From: Paragemmobacter amnigenus
GTDB taxonomy: Bacteria; Pseudomonadota; Alphaproteobacteria; Rhodobacterales; Rhodobacteraceae
Length of the DNA: 64,000 nucleotides
Direction: 5' to 3'
Assembly (NCBI RefSeq): GCF_009908265.2
Contig: NZ_JAAATX020000007.1
Location: 1 to 64,000, forward strand
The notes beneath the pieces were generated by a model that made no database searches, had not been told where the DNA came from, and was given only the letters and a program-made list of their open reading frames with translations. Position numbers and translations under genes: made by a program. The first letter of the stretch is position 1; every line of letters begins with the position of its first letter. Shown piece by piece: positions 17,939 through 26,898 of the stretch.

Positions 17939-18331
17939 TCAGCCCTCGGGTTCGAAAGTCAGGGCCACGCCGTTGATGCAATAGCGCAGGCCGGTCGGGG
18001 CGGGGCCGTCGGGAAAGACATGGCCCAGATGCGCGTCGCAGCGGTTGCAGTGCACCTCGGTCCGGCGCATCCAGAGGGTTCGGTCCTCCTGCTCGCCCAC
18101 CATCTCGGGGTCCAGGGGTTGCCAGAAGCTGGGCCAGCCGGTGCCGCTGTCGAATTTGGTGGCCGCATCGAAAAGGGGCGCGTCACAGCAGACGCAGCGG
18201 AAGGTGCCGCGCGCCTTGGGGAAATCGTCATGGGTGAAGGCGCGTTCGGTGGCGTGCTTGCGCGTCACCTTGTAGGCAAGCTCGGACAGTTGCGCCCGCC
18301 ATTCCGCATCGGATTTCACCACCTTGTCCAT
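17939..18331 (-). CDS. msrB: Peptide-methionine (R)-S-oxide reductase MsrB
   Basis: Repairs methionine-R-sulfoxide in proteins. 130 residues. Two zinc CxxC pairs (CVCC and CNRC), the substrate loop [12 protein letters not shown], and the catalytic cysteine in [12 protein letters not shown] are present. No signal peptide, so it is cytosolic. Convergent with bamE; divergent from olsB with 112 bases between. Confidence 0.96.
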   Translation of the reverse strand: MDKVVKSDAEWRAQLSELAYKVTRKHATERAFTHDDFPKARGTFRCVCCDAPLFDAATKFDSGTGWPSFWQPLDPEMVGEQEDRTLWMRRTEVHCNRCDAHLGHVFPDGPAPTGLRYCINGVALTFEPEG

Positions 18332-18443
18332 CGTCCGTTTCCTTCCCGTGCCGCGCGCTGCCGAGGGCTTGCGTCGCCATTCCTGCCAGCGTCATATCTA
18401 GGTCGCCGCCGGTGCTGCGCCAAGCATCAAGGAGCCGTCAGAC

Positions 18444-19178
18444 GTGCAGCCGTTCTGCAAGGGCCGTTTCCGCGCCCGCCTAGCCGAGACAGACGAGGAT
18501 CTGCGCGCCGCGCAACGCCTGCGCTATCGCGCCTTCCGGCTGGGACGGGGAAGGGGCGGGGATCCCGACGGGCTGGATGCAGAGCCGCTGGACGCGCGCT
18601 GCCGGCATCTGCTGGTCGAGACGCAGGCGGGGCTGCTGGCCGGAACCTGCCGCCTGCTGCTGCTGCCGGACGGGGGCGGGTTGGCGCAGAGCTATGCGGG
18701 GCAGTTCTATGACCTGTCGCCTCTGGCAGGCTATGGCGGCAAGGTGCTGGAGATCGGGCGGTTCTGCACGGCGGCGGGCGACCCCGAGGTGCTGCGGATG
18801 GCATGGGCCGCGCTGACGCGGATCGTGGATGGCGAGAGCGTCGGGATGATGTCGGGCTGCTCCTCGTTCGACGGCGCGGATCCGCTGCGGCACGGGGATG
18901 CGCTGGCGCTGCTGGCGAGCCGCCATCTGGGCCCTCCCCACCTGCGGCCGCGCAAGGGCAGGGCAGAGGCGGTGGCGATGCGTCCCGAACCGCATGACGG
19001 GCGGGCGGCGCTGGCGCAGATGCCGCCGCTGCTCAGGACCTATCTGGCGATGGGGGGATGGGTCGGGGATCATGCCGTCATCGACCGCGATCTGGACACG
19101 CTGCATGTCTTTACCGCCGTCGAGATCGCCGCGATCCCGCCTGCCCGCGCGCGGCTTCTGCGGGCGGATGCGGCCTGA
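18444..19178 (+). CDS. olsB: L-ornithine N-alpha-acyltransferase (ornithine lipid synthesis)
   Basis: 244-residue GNAT-fold acyltransferase of the hemolysin-like acyltransferase type. It transfers a 3-hydroxyacyl chain from ACP to ornithine to make lyso-ornithine lipid. Recognisable blocks are AQRLRYRAFRLGRG near the start, the KVLEIGRFCTA strand, MSGCSSFDG, and the C-terminal GGWVGDHAVIDRDLDTLHVF typical of OlsB. The OlsA partner is not in the window, so the precise acceptor remains inferred from family. Confidence 0.85.
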   Translation: MQPFCKGRFRARLAETDEDLRAAQRLRYRAFRLGRGRGGDPDGLDAEPLDARCRHLLVETQAGLLAGTCRLLLLPDGGGLAQSYAGQFYDLSPLAGYGGKVLEIGRFCTAAGDPEVLRMAWAALTRIVDGESVGMMSGCSSFDGADPLRHGDALALLASRHLGPPHLRPRKGRAEAVAMRPEPHDGRAALAQMPPLLRTYLAMGGWVGDHAVIDRDLDTLHVFTAVEIAAIPPARARLLRADAA

Positions 19179-19219
19179 GGGGCGTTGACGGCGGCGCTTG
19201 CCCCGCTTACCCACGCCGC

Positions 19220-21025
19220 ATGGCACGCGCACCCCTTCTCCAGCTTTCCGGCATCTCGCTGACCTTCGGCGGCAATCCTGTTTTCGACGGGCTGGACCTT
19301 GTCGTCCAGCCGGGCGACCGCGTCGCGCTGGTGGGGCGGAACGGGTCGGGGAAGTCGACCCTGATGAAGGTGATGGCGGGGCTGGTGGAGCCGGATCAGG
19401 GCAGCCGCATCGTGCCGCCGGGGGTGACGGTGGGGTATATGGAGCAGGACCCCGACCTGTCGGCCTTTGCCACGCTGGGCGATTACGCGGCGAGCCAGTT
19501 GGCCGAGGCGGATGGCTACCGGGTAGAGATGGTGGCCGAGGGGTTGAAGTTCCGCCCCGAGACGCCGGTTGTCACGGCCTCGGGCGGCGAGCGGCGGCGG
19601 GCGGCGCTGGCCAAGCTCTTGGCCGAGGCGCCTGAGCTGATGCTGCTGGACGAGCCGACCAACCATCTGGACATCCAGGCCATCGAGTGGCTGGAGGCGC
19701 AACTGTCCGAGACGCGGGCGGCCTTTGTCCTGATCAGCCATGACCGCGCGTTCCTCAAGGCGCTGACGCGGGCCACGCTCTGGATCGACAGGGGCGAGGT
19801 GCGGCGGCGCGAATCCGGTTTTGACGGCTTCGAGGAGTGGCGCGAGACGGTCTGGACCGAAGAGGACGAGGCCCGCCACAAGCTGGAGCGCAAGATCAAG
19901 GCCGAGGCGAAATGGGCGGTCGAGGGGATCAGCGCGCGGCGCAAGCGGAACATGGGGCGCGTGCGCGCGCTGCAGGCGCTGCGGGCAGAGCGGGCGTCGA
20001 TGATCCGCCGTCAGGGCACGGCGGCGATGGAGCTGGAAAGCGGACCGACCAGCGGTAAGCGCGTGATCGAGGCGAAGGGGCTGGAAAAGCGCTTTGCCGA
20101 CAAGGTGATCGTGCGGGGGTTCGACCTGCGGGTGCTGCGCGGGGATCGGGTGGCATTCGTCGGGCCGAACGGGGTGGGCAAGACCACGCTTCTGAAGATG
20201 CTGGTGGGCGAGGTGGCGCCCGATGCGGGGACGGTGACGCTGGGCACCAGTCTGGAGATCGCGGTCTTTGACCAGACCCGCGCGCAGTTGGACCCCGAGG
20301 CGAGCCTGTGGGAGAACATGACGGGCGATCCGGGCATGCGGGTGTCGGGCAATTCCGATCAGGTCATGGTGCGGGGCACGCCCAAGCATGTGGTGGCTTA
20401 TCTGAAGGATTTCCTGTTCGACGAGCGGCAGGCACGGGCGCCGGTCAAGAGTCTGTCGGGGGGCGAGAAGGCGCGGCTCTTGCTGGCCAAGCTGATGGCA
20501 AAGCCGTCGAACCTGCTGATCCTGGACGAACCGACCAACGATCTGGATGTCGAGACGCTGGATCTGTTGCAGGACATTCTGGGCGAATATGACGGCACCG
20601 TCCTGCTGGTCAGCCACGACCGCGATTTCATCGACCGCGTGGCCACCGCCACCGTGGCGCTGGAGGGTGACGGGCGGGCGACGGTCTATCCCGGCGGGTG
20701 GTCGGATTACGCGGCGCAGCGGCCGCAGCCGGTGGCCGAGGTGGCGCGTCCGGTGAAGGCCGAAGGGCCCAAGCTGGAGGCGAAGGCGGAGCCTGTGAAG
20801 GCCGAGGGTCTGTCCTTTACCGAGCGCAAGCGGCTGGAGACGTTGCCTGCGATCATCGAACGGCTGGAGGCCGAGATCGCCAAGCTGGGCGAGTTCCTGT
20901 CGGACCCCGACCTGTTCACCAAGGAACCTGCGAAGTTCCGCAAGGCATCCGAGGCGATGGCCGAGCGGCAGGTGGCGCTGGCGGCGGCGGAAGAGGAATG
21001 GCTGTCGCTGGAAGAGCGGGCCTGA
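19220..21025 (+). CDS. ABC-F family ATPase (Uup-like)
   Basis: 601-residue soluble protein with two ABC domains and no membrane segments. Domain 1 (about 1-250) has Walker A GRNGSGKST, signature ASGGERRR and Walker B LMLLDEPTNHLD. Domain 2 (about 280-500) has GPNGVGKTT, LSGGEKAR and LLILDEPTNDLD. A charged C-terminal coiled-coil (about 530-601, ERKRLETLPAIIERLEAEI) matches the Uup-type extension. ABC-F proteins act on ribosomes or DNA structures. Starts 41 bases after olsB. Confidence 0.9.
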   Translation: MARAPLLQLSGISLTFGGNPVFDGLDLVVQPGDRVALVGRNGSGKSTLMKVMAGLVEPDQGSRIVPPGVTVGYMEQDPDLSAFATLGDYAASQLAEADGYRVEMVAEGLKFRPETPVVTASGGERRRAALAKLLAEAPELMLLDEPTNHLDIQAIEWLEAQLSETRAAFVLISHDRAFLKALTRATLWIDRGEVRRRESGFDGFEEWRETVWTEEDEARHKLERKIKAEAKWAVEGISARRKRNMGRVRALQALRAERASMIRRQGTAAMELESGPTSGKRVIEAKGLEKRFADKVIVRGFDLRVLRGDRVAFVGPNGVGKTTLLKMLVGEVAPDAGTVTLGTSLEIAVFDQTRAQLDPEASLWENMTGDPGMRVSGNSDQVMVRGTPKHVVAYLKDFLFDERQARAPVKSLSGGEKARLLLAKLMAKPSNLLILDEPTNDLDVETLDLLQDILGEYDGTVLLVSHDRDFIDRVATATVALEGDGRATVYPGGWSDYAAQRPQPVAEVARPVKAEGPKLEAKAEPVKAEGLSFTERKRLETLPAIIERLEAEIAKLGEFLSDPDLFTKEPAKFRKASEAMAERQVALAAAEEEWLSLEERA

Positions 21026-21268
21026 CGGGCAAGCGCGGGTAACGCCGTCGTGCGGTCGCGGTTCCGGAATATCACGTGTTTTTGAGGGGATAGGCCAAAA
21101 CCGGCCGGTTCGCCCCGTTTGCCCTGCGGATTACCGCCGGTTGAGTTCACGCCCCCTCACCTCGCCGTTAACTAGGGTTGCCCGGGCGGGGGGAAGGGCG
21201 CAGGTCTGTAGCGTCTGACGGCCGCCCGGATGGAGAGCGGCCGCGTACACATGGCACAGGAGACAGAC

Positions 21269-21877
21269 ATGAAACGCATTACCGCAACCGCAGTCGCAGG
21301 CGCCGTGGCCGCCTTTGCCGCCCTTCCCGCGCTGGCCGGCGGGCCGGTGCAGGCCGTGGAAGAGCCGATGGTCGCCCCCGCCGCCGCACCCGTCTATGTC
21401 GCGCCGAACGGGGATTGGACGGGGTTCTATGCCGGTGGCCAGCTTGGGTATGGCGATGTTGGCAGCTCGGCCGCGCTGGGTGGCGATGGCATGACCGGCG
21501 GTCTGATCGGTGGGTACCGGATGGACTTCGGCCAGTTCGTTGCGGGGGTCGAGGGCAACTATGACTGGTCCGACATCGAGCTGGGCGCGGCGGGCAACTC
21601 GCTGGACAATATCGCGCGGCTGAAGCTGATCGGGGGCTATGACATGGGCCCCGCGCTGGTTTACGGCACGGTGGCGGCGGTGCGCGCCGATGCCACCGTG
21701 GGCGGTGTCGAGGCCAGCGACAATGGCTGGGGCGCCGGTCTGGGCGTGGACTATGCGCTGTCCGACAGCATGACGCTGGGTGCCGAGATCATGGAGCACC
21801 GGTTCGACAACTTTGCCGGAACGGGCACCGATCTGGATGCCACCACGGTGAATGCGCGCGTGGGCTTCCGGTTCTGA
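21269..21877 (+). CDS. Outer-membrane beta-barrel (porin-like) protein
   Basis: 202 residues from the ATG at 21269 (GGAGACAGAC upstream). A Sec signal peptide of about 23 residues ends in ALAGG. A short Pro/Ala linker follows, then an eight-strand-like barrel of alternating aromatic and small residues (WTGFYAGGQLGYGDVG; a terminal strand ARVGFRF with the C-terminal Phe recognised by BAM). It resembles Opa/OmpA-type small barrels; no peptidoglycan-binding domain is present. The 243 bases upstream hold only short palindromes. Confidence 0.85.
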   Translation: MKRITATAVAGAVAAFAALPALAGGPVQAVEEPMVAPAAAPVYVAPNGDWTGFYAGGQLGYGDVGSSAALGGDGMTGGLIGGYRMDFGQFVAGVEGNYDWSDIELGAAGNSLDNIARLKLIGGYDMGPALVYGTVAAVRADATVGGVEASDNGWGAGLGVDYALSDSMTLGAEIMEHRFDNFAGTGTDLDATTVNARVGFRF

Positions 21878-21938
21878 TCGGTTAACGATGCGTTAACAGG
21901 GGGGTGGTCCGCAGGGGCCGCCCCTTTGCGATTCCGTG

Positions 21939-23327
21939 TCATTTCTGCCCCAGAAGATCGGCCACGACCTGCGGGATGGTCATCACATCCTCCCTTGTGC
22001 AGTCGAACTGGCCCACTTGCACGCGGATCACGAAGCGGCCCGCGTGGCGGGTCTGGGTCAGGTAGATGCGGCCGTCGTCGTTGATGCGGGTCAGAAGGGC
22101 CTCTGTCCCGGCGTCGGTGGGCAGGGCGAAGGTGAAGAGCGACAGCGAGGGTTCGGTGGTGATCGTCACGCCGGGAAGCCGCGCCAGCGCGTCGCGGGCC
22201 TGTCGCGCCCAGTCGACATGGTTGCGGATGCGGGCGCGCAGGCCGGACAGACCATAGGCGCGAAGCGTGAACCAGAGCTTAAGCGACCGGAAGCGGCGGC
22301 CGAGCGGGATGGTCCATTCGTTGAAATTGGTGATCTCTTCCCGTCCGGCGGTTTGCAGATAGGTCGGGCGCAGGCCGAGCGTCCGTATCTGCGGGGCGGG
22401 ATCGGCGAGGAACTGCACCGCGCAGTCGAATTGCGCGCCGAGCCATTTGTGCGGGTTGAAGACGATGGAATCCGCCCCTTCGACCCCTGTCCAGAGGGTG
22501 CGGAATTCGGGGCAGATCATGGCGCTGCCGGCCCATGCGGCATCGACATGGACGGGCAGGTCGGCGGCGCGGGCCACGGCGATGCAATCCGCGATGCGGT
22601 CGAAGGCGCCGACCGAGGTGCCGCCCGCGCAGAGGATGACGCCCGCAGGCAGGAAGCCCGCCGCGCGGTCGGCGGCGATGGCACCGGCGAGCGCGCCGGG
22701 CTTCATGGAGAGCGTCGCATCCGTCGGGATTTTCACCAGATTTTCCTGACCGATGCCCGCGATGCGCGCCGCCTTGTCGACCGAGGAATGGGTTTCTGCA
22801 CTGGCATAGAGGCGCAGGCGCGGCTGGCCGGAGAGGCCCTGTTGCAGCCCCTGCCAGTCCAGCGCCGCCTCGCGCATGGTCAGGATGGCGGAAAGGGTGG
22901 CGGTGGTCGCGCTGTCATGGATCGTGCCGGTGAAGCGGTCGGGCAGGCCGAGGGCAGAGGCGAGCCAGCGGATCATCACCTGTTCCACCTCGGTCGCGGC
23001 GGGAGAGGTCTGCCAGAGCATCCCCTGCGACGCGATGGCATTGGCGAGCTGTTCGGCCAGCATCGAGGCGGGGGCGGCATTGGCGGGGAAATAGGCGAAG
23101 AAGCGGGGGTGCTGCCAATGGGTCATGGCGGCGGGGATGAGGCGGGTGAAGTCGGAGAAGATGTCCTCCATCGCCTCGGGCTCTTCCGGCGGGGCGGGGG
23201 GGAGCTGCGCGGCGGTGGCGCCGGGGGTGAGGGGGGCGCGGACGGGGCGGTCGCGCAGGGTGGCGTGGTAGTCATGCGCCCAGTCCGCGGCGCGTTTCGA
23301 CCAGTGGCGCAGGTCGTCGTGATCCAT
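21939..23327 (-). CDS. Pyridoxal-phosphate-dependent decarboxylase (aromatic-L-amino-acid decarboxylase family)
   Basis: 462-residue group II decarboxylase. The PLP lysine lies in FNPHKWLGAQFD, the HVDAAWAGSA strand carries the PLP-binding Asp, and the HWQHPRFFAYFPAN and DSATTATLSAILTMREAAL blocks are typical of DDC/tyrosine/tryptophan decarboxylases. Start at the ATG at 23327 after GGGGGGACATC. The substrate cannot be fixed from sequence: aromatic amino acids are the family norm. It stands alone, with repeat copy 2 about 100 bases upstream. Confidence 0.88.
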   Translation of the reverse strand: MDHDDLRHWSKRAADWAHDYHATLRDRPVRAPLTPGATAAQLPPAPPEEPEAMEDIFSDFTRLIPAAMTHWQHPRFFAYFPANAAPASMLAEQLANAIASQGMLWQTSPAATEVEQVMIRWLASALGLPDRFTGTIHDSATTATLSAILTMREAALDWQGLQQGLSGQPRLRLYASAETHSSVDKAARIAGIGQENLVKIPTDATLSMKPGALAGAIAADRAAGFLPAGVILCAGGTSVGAFDRIADCIAVARAADLPVHVDAAWAGSAMICPEFRTLWTGVEGADSIVFNPHKWLGAQFDCAVQFLADPAPQIRTLGLRPTYLQTAGREEITNFNEWTIPLGRRFRSLKLWFTLRAYGLSGLRARIRNHVDWARQARDALARLPGVTITTEPSLSLFTFALPTDAGTEALLTRINDDGRIYLTQTRHAGRFVIRVQVGQFDCTREDVMTIPQVVADLLGQK

Positions 23328-23424
23328 GATGTCCCCCCCGTTTTGCGCGGAACTTGAGCAGGCGGCGCGTTGCGCTGCAAGGGGCGTGCGTTCTGTGTGG
23401 AAATTCGGAGGGTTAGCGGAACGC

Positions 23425-23481
23425 GGTCGTACCGGCGGCTGTGCCGGTGGTTGTGCCGCAGGCTGTACATACGCAGCGGGC
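23425..23481 (-). repeat. Dispersed iterated element, copy 2 (12-base period)
   Basis: Read on the minus strand: CGCTGCGTATGTACAG followed by GGCACA-type units every 12 bases, nearly identical to copy 1 (3980-4038). It points toward the PLP decarboxylase gene that starts at 23327, again as an upstream, co-oriented element. Confidence 0.7.
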
Positions 23482-23572
23482 GGTCGCAACGGGGCGTGCG
23501 GTCGTTAACCGTGATCCGCGAATCGGGGGGCGGGGCTTGGCAGCGGGCGCGATTGGCGCTAGGGCTGTAGCC

Positions 23573-23617
23573 ATGGACAGGACGCGCATCACCGCCATCT
23601 GCTGCATTCCCGGCTGA
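23573..23617 (+). CDS. Candidate Cys-Cys leader peptide upstream of cysS
   Basis: A 14-codon frame, [14 protein letters not shown] then stop, begins 154 bases before the cysS start codon, preceded by AGGG. Two adjacent TGC codons and the short length are typical of attenuation leaders that sense charged tRNA-Cys. A bulged stem (23634-23644 with 23658-23666, outer GGGTC/GACCC at 23623-23675) follows directly. No T tract is present. That this peptide is made is an inference. Confidence 0.45.
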   Translation: MDRTRITAICCIPG

Positions 23618-23622
23618 CCACA

Positions 23623-23675
23623 GGGTCGCGCGGGACTTCTTGTCATTCCCAAGGAAAGACGAAGTTGCTAGACCC
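23623..23675 (+). promoter_or_regulatory. Structured leader between Cys-Cys peptide and cysS
   Basis: The stem GACTTC-TT-GTC (23634-23644) pairs with GAC-GAAGTT (23658-23666), giving nine pairs with a 2-base bulge. It is enclosed by GGGTC (23623-23627) with GACCC (23671-23675). Placement just after the leader stop codon fits ribosome-position-dependent refolding; the lack of a U tract argues for a translational or Rho-dependent mechanism. Confidence 0.35.
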
Positions 23676-23726
23676 GCGCCGGGAGACGGCATGGCGGCGG
23701 TTGCGCCTTTGGCACGGGGTTTCAGG

Positions 23727-25178
23727 ATGGTGACGATCCGGCTGCACAATTCGAGGACGCGGGCGAAGGAGGTCTTTGCCCCGATCGACCCGCAGAATGT
23801 GCGTGTCTATGTCTGCGGACCGACCGTCTATGACCGCGCGCATCTGGGCAATGCGCGGCCCGTGGTGGTGTTCGACACGCTGTTCCGGCTGCTGCGCCAT
23901 GTCTATGGCGCGGGGCATGTGACCTATGTGCGCAACTTTACCGACGTGGATGACAAGATCAACGCCACCGCCCTTGCGCGGCAGCAGGCGGGGGCGGCGG
24001 GGACGCTGGAGGCGCTGATTGCCGAGCGGACGGAAGAGACGATCCGCTGGTATCACGAGGATATGGATGCCTTGGGCGCACTGCGCCCCACGCATGAGCC
24101 GCGCGCGACGGGCTATATCGCCGAGATGATCGCGATGATCGCGGGGCTGATCGCGGGCGGCCATGCCTATTCGCGGGATGGTCATGTTCTGTTCCGCGTC
24201 CGTTCGTTCAAGGACTATGGGCGGCTGTCGGGGCGGTCGGTCGATGACATGATCGCGGGCGCGCGGGTCGAGGTGGCGCCCTTCAAGGAAGACCCGATGG
24301 ATTTCGTTCTGTGGAAGCCGTCGGATGACAGCCTGCCGGGGTGGGAGAGCCCTTGGGGCAGGGGGCGGCCGGGGTGGCATATCGAATGTTCGGCCATGAG
24401 CCTTGCCCTGCTGGGGGCGAGTTTCGATATCCATGGCGGGGGGATCGATCTGCAATTCCCGCATCACGAGAACGAGGTGGCGCAAAGCTGCTGCGCCCAT
24501 CCGGAGGCAGAGTTTGCCCGCGTCTGGATGCATAACGAGATGCTGCAGGTGGAAGGGAAGAAGATGTCCAAGTCCTTGGGCAATTTCTTCACCGTGCGGG
24601 ACCTGCTGGGGCAGGGCGTGCCGGGCGAGGTGATCCGCTTCGTCTTTCTGGGGACGCATTACGGGCGGCCCATGGACTGGACCGCCGAGAAGGCGGCGCA
24701 GGCGGAAAGAACCCTAGACTGGCTCTATTCTACCGTTGGTGATGTGCCCTTACAGGAAGAGTGGACTCCTAATGAGAAGGTTGTGCAGGCACTTGCCGAT
24801 AACCTTAACACGTCCCTTGCGATTACTGAGTTAATTGAGCAAGCAAAGTCCGTCCTACCGAAAGGCCATCCCTCCGCTGATGGGAGCGATGAGGTTGGCG
24901 CATTGGAACTGAAGCGGACTGCGGCGCTGCTTGGACTGCTTCAATCTACCGAAACGGAGTGGAAGGCCACGAAGCTTGGTGGGGTGGACCTTGCGCCCTA
25001 TGCCGCGCGGCTGGGCGCCTTGCGCGAGGCGGCGATGGCGTCGAAGGATTTTGCGCCCGTGGATGCGATGAAGGCCGCGCTGGTGGCGGCGGGGGTGGAG
25101 GTGCGGATGTCCAAGGCGGGGGTGGAGTTGCTGCCCGGGCCGGGATTCGATGCCGCGAAGCTGGAGGGGTTGGTGTGA
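23727..25178 (+). CDS. cysS: Cysteinyl-tRNA synthetase
   Basis: Charges tRNA-Cys. 483 residues from the ATG at 23727 ([17 protein letters not shown] is the family start; an upstream ATG at 23691 in the same frame adds a non-conserved tail). Class I signatures are [11 protein letters not shown] (HIGH-type) and KKMSKSLGN. Zinc ligands are CGPTVY, IECS and the HHENE histidines. The C-terminal DALR region contains a patch of about 250 bases (24716-24965) with many A/T-ending codons, unlike the rest of the gene, suggesting recombination. Confidence 0.96.
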   Translation: MVTIRLHNSRTRAKEVFAPIDPQNVRVYVCGPTVYDRAHLGNARPVVVFDTLFRLLRHVYGAGHVTYVRNFTDVDDKINATALARQQAGAAGTLEALIAERTEETIRWYHEDMDALGALRPTHEPRATGYIAEMIAMIAGLIAGGHAYSRDGHVLFRVRSFKDYGRLSGRSVDDMIAGARVEVAPFKEDPMDFVLWKPSDDSLPGWESPWGRGRPGWHIECSAMSLALLGASFDIHGGGIDLQFPHHENEVAQSCCAHPEAEFARVWMHNEMLQVEGKKMSKSLGNFFTVRDLLGQGVPGEVIRFVFLGTHYGRPMDWTAEKAAQAERTLDWLYSTVGDVPLQEEWTPNEKVVQALADNLNTSLAITELIEQAKSVLPKGHPSADGSDEVGALELKRTAALLGLLQSTETEWKATKLGGVDLAPYAARLGALREAAMASKDFAPVDAMKAALVAAGVEVRMSKAGVELLPGPGFDAAKLEGLV

Positions 25179-25260
25179 GCGATTTTTCTGCGAAAAATCG
25201 GGGGGGCGCTGCCCCCGTCCGCCGGTGGCGGACTCCCCCGGGGTATTTGGGCCGAGATGA
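25179..25260 (+). repeat. Intergenic GTATTTGGGCC element, copy A
   Basis: Begins right after the cysS stop with a stem GATTTTTC / GAAAAATC (25180-25200), then GC-rich palindromes, and ends in GTATTTGGGCCGAGATGA. The last bases AAGGAG just beyond supply the ribosome-binding site of the next gene (cimA). Related sequences lie at 29702-29731, 31031-31120 and 41170-41225. The first stem is probably the cysS terminator. Confidence 0.65.
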
Positions 25261-25272
25261 AGGAGCGGTGTC

Positions 25273-26898
25273 GTGAAGGAGCGGCTTTACCTGTTTGACA
25301 CCACTCTGCGCGACGGGCAGCAGACGCAGGGGGTGCAGTTTTCCACCGCCGAGAAGCGGCAGATCGCGGCGGCGCTGGATGTGCTGGGGGTGGATTACAT
25401 CGAGGGCGGCTGGCCGGGGGCGAACCCGACGGATAGCGAATTCTTTGCCGATGTGCCGCGGACGCGGGCGGCGATGACGGCCTTTGGCATGACCAAGCGG
25501 GTCGGGCGGTCGGCGGAGAATGACGATGTGCTGGCGGCCGTTCTGGATGCGGGGACGGGGGCGGTCTGTCTGGTGGGCAAGACGCACGAGTTCCATGTGC
25601 GCACGGCGCTGGGGTGTTCGCTGGAGGAGAATGTCGAGGCGATCCGCGCGAGCGTGGCGCATTGCGTGGCCAAGGGGCGCGAGGCGCTGTTCGATGCGGA
25701 GCATTTCTTTGACGGATATCGGGCGAATCCGTCCTATGCGCTGGACTGCCTGAAGGCGGCGCTGGGGGCGGGGGCGCGGTGGGTCGTGTTGTGCGACACC
25801 AACGGGGGCACCCTGCCTGCCGAGGTGGGGCGCGTGGTGGCCGGGGTGATCGCGGCGGGCGTGCCGGGGGAGCGCCTGGGCATCCATTGCCATGACGATA
25901 CCGGCAATGCGGTGGCCAATTCGCTGGCCGCCGTCGATGCGGGGTGCCGGCAGATACAGGGCACGCTGAACGGGCTGGGCGAGCGCTGCGGCAATGCGAA
26001 TCTGACGACGATCATCCCGACGCTGCTGCTGAAAGAGCCCTATGCGGGGCGGTTCGAGACGGGGGTCACGCGCGAGGCGCTGGCGGGGATGGTGCGGGTC
26101 AGCCGGACGCTGGACGATATCCTGAACCGCGTGCCGCTGCGGAGCGCGCCTTATGTGGGTGCGTCGGCCTTTGCCCACAAGGCGGGGCTGCATGCCAGTG
26201 CGATCCTGAAGGACCCGTCCACCTACGAGCATGTGGACCCTGCGGTGGTGGGCAACGAGCGTGTCATCCCGATGTCCAATCAGGCCGGGCAGTCGAACCT
26301 GCGGGCGCGGCTGGCGGCGGCGGGGATCGAGGTGGACCCGAAGGATGCGCGGCTCGGGCGGATTCTGGAAGTGGTGAAGGAGCGCGAGGATCAGGGCTAT
26401 GCCTATGACGGCGCGCAGGCGAGTTTCGAGCTGGTGGCGCGGGGGGAGTTGGGGCTGCTGCCCGAGTTCTTCGAGGTGAAGCGATACCGCGTCACGGTGG
26501 AGCGGCGGAAGAACAAGTACAACCAGATGGTCAGCCTGTCCGAGGCGGTCGTCGTGGTGAAGATCGGCGAGACGAAGATGCTGTCGGTGTCGGAATCGAT
26601 GGATGAGACGGGGACGGATCGGGGGCCGGTGAACGCGCTGGCCAAGGCTTTGGGCAAGGATCTGGGGCCCTATCAGGCGGTGATCGACGACATGAAACTG
26701 GTCGATTTCAAGGTGCGCATCACGCAGGGCGGCACCGAGGCGGTGACGCGGGTCATCATCGACAGCGAGGATTCGCAGGGGCGGCGGTGGTCGACGGTGG
26801 GGGTGTCGGCCAATATCGTGGATGCGAGTTTCGAGGCGCTGCTGGATGCGATCAATTGGAAGTTGATCCGCGATGTGGGCCAGGCGGTGGCGGGATGA
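25273..26898 (+). CDS. cimA: Citramalate synthase
   Basis: Condenses pyruvate with acetyl-CoA to (R)-citramalate, a route to 2-oxobutyrate for isoleucine. 541 residues with a GTG start after AAGGAG. HMGL-like TIM barrel (about 1-280) has LFDTTLRDGQQTQGVQFS and IHCHDDTGNAVANSLAA. A long C-terminal LeuA-type regulatory domain follows (about 400-541). The length and the start DTTLRDGQQTQG favour CimA over LeuA or homocitrate synthase. Stop overlaps the next start by 4 bases. Confidence 0.9.
   Translation: MKERLYLFDTTLRDGQQTQGVQFSTAEKRQIAAALDVLGVDYIEGGWPGANPTDSEFFADVPRTRAAMTAFGMTKRVGRSAENDDVLAAVLDAGTGAVCLVGKTHEFHVRTALGCSLEENVEAIRASVAHCVAKGREALFDAEHFFDGYRANPSYALDCLKAALGAGARWVVLCDTNGGTLPAEVGRVVAGVIAAGVPGERLGIHCHDDTGNAVANSLAAVDAGCRQIQGTLNGLGERCGNANLTTIIPTLLLKEPYAGRFETGVTREALAGMVRVSRTLDDILNRVPLRSAPYVGASAFAHKAGLHASAILKDPSTYEHVDPAVVGNERVIPMSNQAGQSNLRARLAAAGIEVDPKDARLGRILEVVKEREDQGYAYDGAQASFELVARGELGLLPEFFEVKRYRVTVERRKNKYNQMVSLSEAVVVVKIGETKMLSVSESMDETGTDRGPVNALAKALGKDLGPYQAVIDDMKLVDFKVRITQGGTEAVTRVIIDSEDSQGRRWSTVGVSANIVDASFEALLDAINWKLIRDVGQAVAG

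Noticed and set aside
21026-21268. Possible small gene or RNA between the ABC-F and barrel genes
   Set aside because: Only short palindromes such as AACCGGCCGGTT; no coding bias, start context or terminator-like stem with T tract.
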